Positions 59,144-64,000 of a stretch of DNA of 64,000 nucleotides are shown here, piece by piece. The position numbers and the translations under genes are program-made. The DNA is from Viridibacillus arenosi (GTDB lineage: Bacteria; Bacillota; Bacilli; Bacillales_A; Planococcaceae). The stretch is from contig NZ_MSPW01000002.1 of assembly GCF_001955655.1 (NCBI RefSeq), positions 372,001-436,000 of the forward strand. Direction: 5' to 3'. How positions within the stretch are numbered: the first letter of the stretch is position 1; each line of letters starts with the position of its first letter. The notes beneath the pieces are model-generated. The model was not told the DNA's origin, did not search any database, and worked only from the letters and a program-made list of their open reading frames with translations.

Positions 59144-59707
59144 ATGAAGAATCAACGAAAAGAAACAATCCTAAATGAAATCTTATTTTGGAAGGAAAAC
59201 AACTTATTACCAGCGCATTATTGTGATTTTTTATCCACTTTATATGCAGAAGGGGAGGAGTTAGCTACTACCGAACTCGAAATTAGCTCGAAAAATGCTA
59301 TTCTTTCAAAAGAGCGCTCAAAAAAATTATGGATAATGGCATTATTAGGTGTGAGTACAATCTCCCTACTCGTATTTTTATTTTTAATAAGCGTGAAATT
59401 TGTCGTTTTTCCTATTATTATCGTATCTATTACAATCATTAGTTTACTATTCTACGTCTTTAAGTTTGCAACGCAAAAAGATATTTTAACCACACTTGCA
59501 TATACTGCGGCTGCCCTTCTATTACTCGGAATCTCAGTCAGAGTTATTGAAGTCTATTTACCTGATAGTCCACTAGCGATGCATATTGTAATTATAGCGA
59601 ATTGTTTTTTATGGCTAGTTTCGGGTATATGGATGAAACTAATCTACTTTATGATTTCAGGAGCAGGTGGATTATTAATTATTTTCACATACATACTTTT
59701 CTTCTAA
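59144..59707 (+). CDS. Unknown membrane protein
   Basis: A 187-residue protein with a soluble N-terminal part (residues 1-65, with NEILFWKENNLLPAHYCDFL) and then about four to six hydrophobic helices up to the C-terminus (GAGGLLIIFTYILFF). The N-terminal segment resembles the short linkers of DUF2157-like membrane proteins, but I do not recognise it confidently. The start is ATG 59144; the GGGGGACT site is acceptable. It lies between sigA and an acyl-CoA dehydrogenase as a single gene. The function is unknown. Confidence 0.75.
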   Translation: MKNQRKETILNEILFWKENNLLPAHYCDFLSTLYAEGEELATTELEISSKNAILSKERSKKLWIMALLGVSTISLLVFLFLISVKFVVFPIIIVSITIISLLFYVFKFATQKDILTTLAYTAAALLLLGISVRVIEVYLPDSPLAMHIVIIANCFLWLVSGIWMKLIYFMISGAGGLLIIFTYILFF

Positions 59708-59777
59708 TATTTTCATATTTTCTCGTTAAATGCGTTTTATTCTATGAATATACAATTTGTTTCTGTATAATCTAATG

Positions 59778-59791
59778 TGTAAGCGTATTCA
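59778..59791 (+). promoter_or_regulatory. Candidate cre site before the acyl-CoA dehydrogenase
   Basis: TGTAAGCGTATTCA matches the CcpA-site consensus TGWAANCGNTNWCA at all but one fixed position. It lies between the likely -10 and the ATG at 59809, where CcpA binding would repress. Confidence 0.45.
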
Positions 59792-59808
59792 CAAAGGGGA
59801 GTGATTGT

Positions 59809-60948
59809 ATGAATTTTGATCTTACATCAGAACAGCAAATGATTCGCAAAACAATGAAGGAGTTTGCTGATGAAGTAGTAGCACCAGGAGCAATTGAACG
59901 CGATCGCACGAAAGCTTTTCCAAAGGAGATTTTCAAACAGCTTGCTGACATGGGGATGATGGGCTTGCCGTTTGAAGAAGAGTACGGCGGAGCAGGAGCA
60001 GACACAACGAGTTTTGCCATTGTGACTGAAGAATTGAGCCGAGCATGTGCCTCTACAGGTATTACATATTCCGCTCATATTTCACTTGGGGGAGCTCCAC
60101 TGCACTTATTTGGTACTAAAGAGCAAAAGGAAAAATATTTAACACCTATTTGTACTGGTGAATCATTCGGGGCATTCGGATTAACAGAACCAAACGCTGG
60201 ATCTGATGCTGGGGGTACCGAAACACAAGCAAAAGAAGATGGGCAAGATTTCGTTATTAATGGTAGCAAAGTGTATATTACCAATGCTAGCTATGCCAAA
60301 CATCTAGCATTAACAGCTATTACAGATATAAAAGATGGAAAAAAAGAAATTAGCGCCATAATTGTTCCTACAGATGCGGAAGGTTTTACCGTTTTAGATC
60401 GTTACGAAAAAATGGGCTTAAATGCATCTAATACAACAGAACTAATTCTTGAAAATGTACGTGTGCCACAAGAGAATTTACTTGGTAAAAAGGGAAATGG
60501 TTTCCGTCAATTCCTTGTCACTCTAGATGGTGGACGAATTGGTATTGCAGCTATGGCGGTCGGTATTGCACAGGCTGCTTTCGAGCGAGCGCTCAGTTAC
60601 TCAAAAGAACGCAAGCAATTCGGCCAAACATTATCATCTTTCCAAGTAACACAATTTAAATTAGCAGATATGGCAATGAAAATAGAATTGGCAAGAAATA
60701 TGGTATACAAAGCATCATGGTTAAAAGACGAAGGCAAGCCTTTTACAAAAGAGGCAGCAATGGCAAAATTATATGCGTCAGAAATTGCTATGGAAATTGC
60801 TGATCAAGCCATTCAAATTCACGGCGGCTACGGTTACATGAAAGAATATGAAGTGGAGCGCTATATGAGGGATGCAAAATTGCTAGAAATTGGAGAAGGA
60901 ACCTCTGAAGTACAAAGAATGGTAATTGCTCGTCAAATTGGATGTTAA
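59809..60948 (+). CDS. Acyl-CoA dehydrogenase
   Basis: A 379-residue FAD enzyme that introduces the alpha-beta double bond in acyl-CoA. FGLTEPNAGSDAGG (near residue 124), ITNASYA, FQVTQFKLADMA and the C-terminal IQIHGGYGYMKEYEVERYMRDAKLLEIGEGTSEVQ (in parts) are typical. The catalytic Glu lies in the EIGEGTSE segment, as in short- and branched-chain enzymes. The exact chain length is not evident. It is a single gene with a possible cre site upstream, consistent with use of fatty acids when sugar is absent. Confidence 0.95.
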   Translation: MNFDLTSEQQMIRKTMKEFADEVVAPGAIERDRTKAFPKEIFKQLADMGMMGLPFEEEYGGAGADTTSFAIVTEELSRACASTGITYSAHISLGGAPLHLFGTKEQKEKYLTPICTGESFGAFGLTEPNAGSDAGGTETQAKEDGQDFVINGSKVYITNASYAKHLALTAITDIKDGKKEISAIIVPTDAEGFTVLDRYEKMGLNASNTTELILENVRVPQENLLGKKGNGFRQFLVTLDGGRIGIAAMAVGIAQAAFERALSYSKERKQFGQTLSSFQVTQFKLADMAMKIELARNMVYKASWLKDEGKPFTKEAAMAKLYASEIAMEIADQAIQIHGGYGYMKEYEVERYMRDAKLLEIGEGTSEVQRMVIARQIGC

Positions 60949-61094
60949 TGTGACGAATATGGCAAATTAGACACATTCCGCCGAAAAACTCCCCAATAAG
61001 TCTTTTCGTTTTCAATAGAATGAAGTACAATATTAAGTGTTGACTGATTCTATTTATTTAGAAATAAGACTGAACTTATGAGGAGGGTTAATTG

Positions 61095-61466
61095 ATGAAA
61101 AAGAATCCGATTATTCCGTATATCCTAATTATGGCTTTTGGTATCGGTTTGATTTTCTTCATGTCTCTTGATGGAGCAGACAAAAAAGAAGAAATCGCAA
61201 AAGGCGATGAAACTAAAACTGAAGAATCTGCTAAAGGTGAAGAAGCAGCAGGTGAATTTGATCCTGAAGCATTCGCTGCTAGTAAATGTATCTCTTGCCA
61301 CGGTGAAAACCTAGAAGGCAGCATGGGACCAAACCTACACGGTACAGGTTTATCAGCTGATGAGGCTAAAGATATTCTTCAAAATGGTAAAGGCGGCATG
61401 CCTGGTGGTTTAGTACCAGCAGATAACCTTGACGCTATGGCTAAATATATCGCTGATTTGAAATAA
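61095..61466 (+). CDS. cccA: Cytochrome c-550, membrane-anchored
   Basis: A 123-residue c-type cytochrome. The N-terminal hydrophobic anchor (about residues 6-24) is followed by a Glu/Lys-rich linker. The heme motif is CISCH near residue 72, and the axial Met lies in GGMPGGLV. It carries electrons at the outer face of the membrane. ATG 61095 follows GAGGAGGG with a longish spacer. The position between sigA and trmK matches cccA in Bacillus subtilis. Confidence 0.95.
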   Translation: MKKNPIIPYILIMAFGIGLIFFMSLDGADKKEEIAKGDETKTEESAKGEEAAGEFDPEAFAASKCISCHGENLEGSMGPNLHGTGLSADEAKDILQNGKGGMPGGLVPADNLDAMAKYIADLK

Positions 61467-61489
61467 TTAAATCACTATATATGCATGAG

Positions 61490-61521
61490 CCCTTATTCTC
61501 CTTAGAGGATAAGGGTTTTTC
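61490..61521 (+). terminator. Terminator of cccA
   Basis: CCCTTATTCTC (61490-61500) pairs with GAGGATAAGGG (61505-61515) with one G-U pair around CTTA, followed by TTTTT. Confidence 0.88.
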
Positions 61522-61574
61522 TATGCAAAAAAGTATATTTTCGATACAATACAAAATGAAAGGAGGCTTCTGCC

Positions 61575-62273
61575 ATGAATGCACAAAAACTATCAAAACG
61601 ACTAGAAACCGTTGCGAAATTCGTTCCACAAGACGCTATTGTCGCAGATATTGGGAGTGATCATGCTTATTTACCTTGCTATCTCGTACATAACAATATC
61701 GCAAAGAGCGCTATTGCTGGCGAAGTAGTAAAGGGGCCTTATGATTCAGCATGCCACGAAGTCCAAAAAGAACAACTAACAAATAAAATTACTGTAAGAC
61801 TTGCAGACGGCCTTGCAGCTATCCAACCAGGGGACGAGGTTACTGCCATTACAATTGCAGGTATGGGTGGACCACTAATCACGTCTATTTTAGAAAAGCA
61901 TCCCTTAGCATTAGAAGGTGTCGAGCGCCTAATTCTACAGCCAAATATACATGCAAAAGTCATCCGTGAATGGGCATTACAAAATAGTTGGAAAATTATC
62001 GATGAGGTTATCCTATTAGAGGATGAGAAAATTTATGAAATCCTTGTACTAGAACGAGGAGAGATGAATTTAAGTGAACTTGAAAAGTTATTAGGTCCAG
62101 TATTGAAACAACAACACTCTGATGTATTCCATAGTAAATGGACAAGAGAAGTTGAACAATGGGGACACGTACGCGAAGCCTTACAAAAAGCTGAGCAAAC
62201 ACCCGAAATATTAGCAAAATCAGATGAGCTAGCAAATTTGATTGAAGCAGTTGGGGAGGTACTGAAGCGATGA
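61575..62273 (+). CDS. trmK: tRNA (adenine22-N1)-methyltransferase TrmK
   Basis: TrmK methylates N1 of A22 in tRNA. The 232-residue protein has the N-terminal Rossmann domain with IVADIGSDHAYLPCYL near residue 26 and VTAITIAGMGGPLI, which includes the usual catalytic-region GMGG. A C-terminal coiled coil follows. ATG 61575 lies behind AAAGGAGG. It overlaps the next gene by 4 nt (ATGA). In Bacillus subtilis it is yqfN. Confidence 0.96.
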   Translation: MNAQKLSKRLETVAKFVPQDAIVADIGSDHAYLPCYLVHNNIAKSAIAGEVVKGPYDSACHEVQKEQLTNKITVRLADGLAAIQPGDEVTAITIAGMGGPLITSILEKHPLALEGVERLILQPNIHAKVIREWALQNSWKIIDEVILLEDEKIYEILVLERGEMNLSELEKLLGPVLKQQHSDVFHSKWTREVEQWGHVREALQKAEQTPEILAKSDELANLIEAVGEVLKR

Positions 62274-63391
62274 AAAAAACCAATGGACAAGAAATCATTC
62301 AGCTGTTCGAAAGTTGGTCTCCAAAAAAATTAGCTGCAATGGACAATGATCCAATCGGTCTTCACGTCGGTAACCTAAACAAACCTGTCACAAAAGTATT
62401 AGTGACACTTGATGTCAACGATGTAGTTGTAGATGAAGCTATTGCAGCTGGTTGTGAACTGATCATCGCCCATCACCCACCTATTTTCCGAAAGCTCTCA
62501 ACTCTCCGAACAGACACACCACAAGGAAAGCTTTTCGAAAAATTAATCAAAAATGATATTGCAGTTTATGCTGCCCACACGAATTTGGATGTCGCTGAAG
62601 GCGGTGTAAACGATTTACTTGCTGAAGCGCTATGCTTACAAAATTATGAGGTACTAGTACCAACGTATAGTGAAGAAATGTTTAAACTAGCAGTCTTTGT
62701 GCCAGTTGATCAAGCAGACCAACTACGCGAAGCACTTGCTAAAGCTGGTGCAGGACAAATTGGAAACTACGACTCATGTAGCTACACAATGCAAGGAGAA
62801 GGACGTTTCCGAGCACTTGCAGGAGCAACACCTTTCACGGGTGAAGTAGGCGAACTACACGTCGAACAAGAAGTGAAAGTCGAAGTCGTTGTGCCTAAGT
62901 CTATCAAAAGCAAAGTACTACGTGCGATGCTCAACAGCCATCCATATGAAGAACCAGCGTATGATATCATTCCACTAGAGACAGCAGCAAAAGAAATGGG
63001 ACTTGGTCGTATAGGTAAACTACCATCATCGATGTCACTTAAACAATTTGCTGAGCATGTGAAAGTATCCTTACAAGTTCCTGCTGTTCGAGTAGTAGGA
63101 GACCTTACTTCAACTGTTTCGAAAATTGCCGTACTAGGTGGAGATGGTAACAAATACATCCATACAGCTAAACGTGCTGGAGCAGATGTTTATGTAACGG
63201 GTGACATGTACTTCCACGTTGCACAAGATGCAGAAGCAATAGGGCTTCAAATAGTAGATCCCGGTCATCATGTCGAAAGCGTTATGAAGGTAGGCGTAGC
63301 CAATAAAATGCAAAACCTATGCCAACTACAAAAACTAAACTGTGAATTTATCCCTTCTAAAATCTCGACAGAACCATTCCAATTCGTTTGA
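62270..63391 (+). CDS. yqfO: Nif3-like dinuclear metal centre protein
   Basis: A 373-residue Nif3-family protein related to GTP cyclohydrolase 1 type 2. Metal-ligand segments are visible in IIAHHPPIF (near residue 65), YAAHTNLDVAEGGVNDLLAE, and the C-terminal GDMYFHVAQDAEAIG with the later DPGHHVES. An inserted PII/CutA-like domain lies at about residues 130-235 (EMFKLAVFVPVDQADQLREAL), as in Bacillus homologues. The function is not settled. It is translationally coupled to trmK. Confidence 0.95.
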   Translation: MKKTNGQEIIQLFESWSPKKLAAMDNDPIGLHVGNLNKPVTKVLVTLDVNDVVVDEAIAAGCELIIAHHPPIFRKLSTLRTDTPQGKLFEKLIKNDIAVYAAHTNLDVAEGGVNDLLAEALCLQNYEVLVPTYSEEMFKLAVFVPVDQADQLREALAKAGAGQIGNYDSCSYTMQGEGRFRALAGATPFTGEVGELHVEQEVKVEVVVPKSIKSKVLRAMLNSHPYEEPAYDIIPLETAAKEMGLGRIGKLPSSMSLKQFAEHVKVSLQVPAVRVVGDLTSTVSKIAVLGGDGNKYIHTAKRAGADVYVTGDMYFHVAQDAEAIGLQIVDPGHHVESVMKVGVANKMQNLCQLQKLNCEFIPSKISTEPFQFV

Positions 63392-63413
63392 TTTTAGTTG
63401 CAAAATGAATTGT

Positions 63414-63451
63414 AACTCCTGCCAAAAGTAAATTTGGCAGGGGTTTTTTGT
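63414..63451 (+). terminator. Terminator of yqfO
   Basis: AACTCCTGCCAAA (63414-63426) pairs with TTTGGCAGGGGTT (63433-63445) with one G-U pair, followed by TTTT. Confidence 0.9.
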
Positions 63452-63508
63452 GAGATTAAAAGGGGAGAGTAGAGTTGAAATTTGCCTTAGAAGTGCCTAA
63501 GAGGACAC

Positions 63509-63877
63509 GAGTATGGCCAAAGATTCCGTGAGTAGTGCCAAAGATTTCGTGAGTAGTGCCAAAGCCGAAGTGAGTAGGGCCAAAGCCCGCGAATAGCGCC
63601 AAAAATCGCGTGAGTAGGGCTAAAGCTCTCGTGAGTACAGCCAAAGCCGAAGTGAGTAGGGCCAAAGCCCGCGAGTAGCGCCAAAAACCGCGTGAGTAGG
63701 GCTAAAGCTTTCGAGTAGCGCCAAAAGCCACGCGAGTAGGGCCAAAGCCCGCGAGTAGCGCCAAAAGCCGCGTGAGTAGGGCTAAAGCTTTCGTGAGTAG
63801 AGCCAAAGCCAACGCGAGCAGCGCCAAAGCCCGCGTGAGTAGAGCCAAAGCCAACGCAAGCAGCGCCAAAGTCGCAT
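63509..63877. repeat. Tandem minisatellite of 19-21 bp, 18 copies
   Basis: Eighteen contiguous units follow the consensus GAGTAGNGCCAAAGCCNNCGT. Thirteen are 21 bp, four are 19 bp and lack the final GT (63572, 63654, 63694, 63734), and the last is 20 bp. Many units contain a small dyad such as GGGCCAAAGCCC. A three-unit pattern (63654-63712) recurs with few changes at 63734-63794. There are no spacers, so it is not a CRISPR array. The 19-bp copies shift the frame, so the long minus-strand frames through it (63456-63684 and 63782-63991) are not credible proteins. The remaining sequence to 63908 shows nothing else. Confidence 0.92.
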
Positions 63878-63908
63878 GAGTAACACTCTCACACTACAAC
63901 GCACCCAA

Positions 63909-63949
63909 TAAAAAAAGCCCCTGATGCAATCTTTCAACATCAGGGGCTT
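63909..63949 (-). terminator. Terminator of the gene entering from the right
   Basis: AAGCCCCTGATG (63915-63926) pairs perfectly with CATCAGGGGCTT (63938-63949). On the minus strand the A-run at 63909-63916 becomes a T-run after the hairpin. Confidence 0.88.
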
Positions 63950-63956
63950 ATCAATT

Positions 63957-64000
63957 TTATTTCGAAGCCGGGTATGGATCGATTTTGACAACCGGCTTTG
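63957..64000 (-). CDS. 3' end of a minus-strand gene, product unknown
   Basis: A minus-strand frame ends in KPVVKIDPYPASK and a TAA (complement of 63957-63959), then reaches a strong terminator after 8 nt. Only 13 codons are in view. In Bacillus subtilis yqfP/ispH follows yqfO, so ispH is one possibility, but nothing in the sequence proves it. Confidence 0.45.
   Translation of the reverse strand, partial: KPVVKIDPYPASK

Noticed and set aside
63509-63877. CRISPR array
   Set aside because: The units are contiguous, with no unique spacers and no cas genes in the window.
63456-63991. Minus-strand ORFs encoding repetitive Leu/Ala/Thr or Gly/Phe/His peptides
   Set aside because: They arise from the 21-bp repeat; the 19-bp copies break the frame and there are no start signals.

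Overview
The window is a low-GC, spore-forming Firmicute chromosome segment. The backbone reads holA, rpsT, gpr, spoIIP, lepA, hemW, hrcA-grpE-dnaK-dnaJ, prmA, rsmE, mtaB, rpsU, yqeZ/nfeD, floA, yqfC, yqfD, phoH, pgpH, ybeY, dgkA, cdd, era, recO, glyQS, ccpN, yqfL, dnaG, sigA, cccA, trmK, yqfO. This is the order of the Bacillus subtilis yqe/yqf region. A single-chain glycyl-tRNA synthetase and the interspersed genes suggest a member of the Planococcaceae, Lysinibacillus- or Solibacillus-like; that family assignment is inference. There are no rRNA or tRNA genes, no CRISPR array, and no transposase or phage genes.

Layout: 1-444 is the 3' end of holA. 445-1461 is a sparse stretch with a GC-rich fold-back element and a small membrane ORF. 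1462-15445 carries translation, sporulation and heat-shock genes, with a CIRCE operator before hrcA. 15676-17713 holds a lone short-chain dehydrogenase, deoC and rpsU. 18169-31726 is an L-fucose/deoxy-sugar island: mutarotase, DeoR regulator, ribose-type ABC importer, Gfo/Idh oxidoreductase, fuculose-phosphate aldolase, two FGGY kinases, fucose isomerase and a fused aldolase-dehydrogenase. 31872-44547 holds an AarF/UbiB kinase, NfeD, FloA, two sporulation genes and the phoH-to-recO block. 44692-52352 is a second island for ketone bodies and short-chain hydroxy acids: a divergent TetR, ScoAB, GntP permease, two dehydrogenases, thiolase and an MFS carrier. 52670-63391 returns to backbone genes, with a glycine T-box before glyQS. 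63509-63877 is an 18-copy tandem repeat.

The two catabolic islands sit at junctions that are tight in B. subtilis (rpsU/yqeZ and recO/gly). In the first, imported sugar would be isomerised, phosphorylated and cleaved to dihydroxyacetone phosphate and lactaldehyde, which the fused dehydrogenase domain could oxidise. In the second, 3-hydroxybutyrate would become acetoacetate, acetoacetyl-CoA and then acetyl-CoA.

The most unusual signal is regulatory. The Shine-Dalgarno sequence of spoIIP lies in the 3' arm of a perfect 10-bp hairpin, and the hairpin loop carries an exact sigma-E -10 match. Transcripts reading through from gpr would mask the site, whereas a transcript started at that promoter would lack the 5' arm. 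yqfC, another sporulation gene, also has its ribosome site inside a terminator-like hairpin. Other points of interest are an apparent ATC-start small gene, paired candidate operators for the DeoR and TetR regulators, and the tandem repeat.
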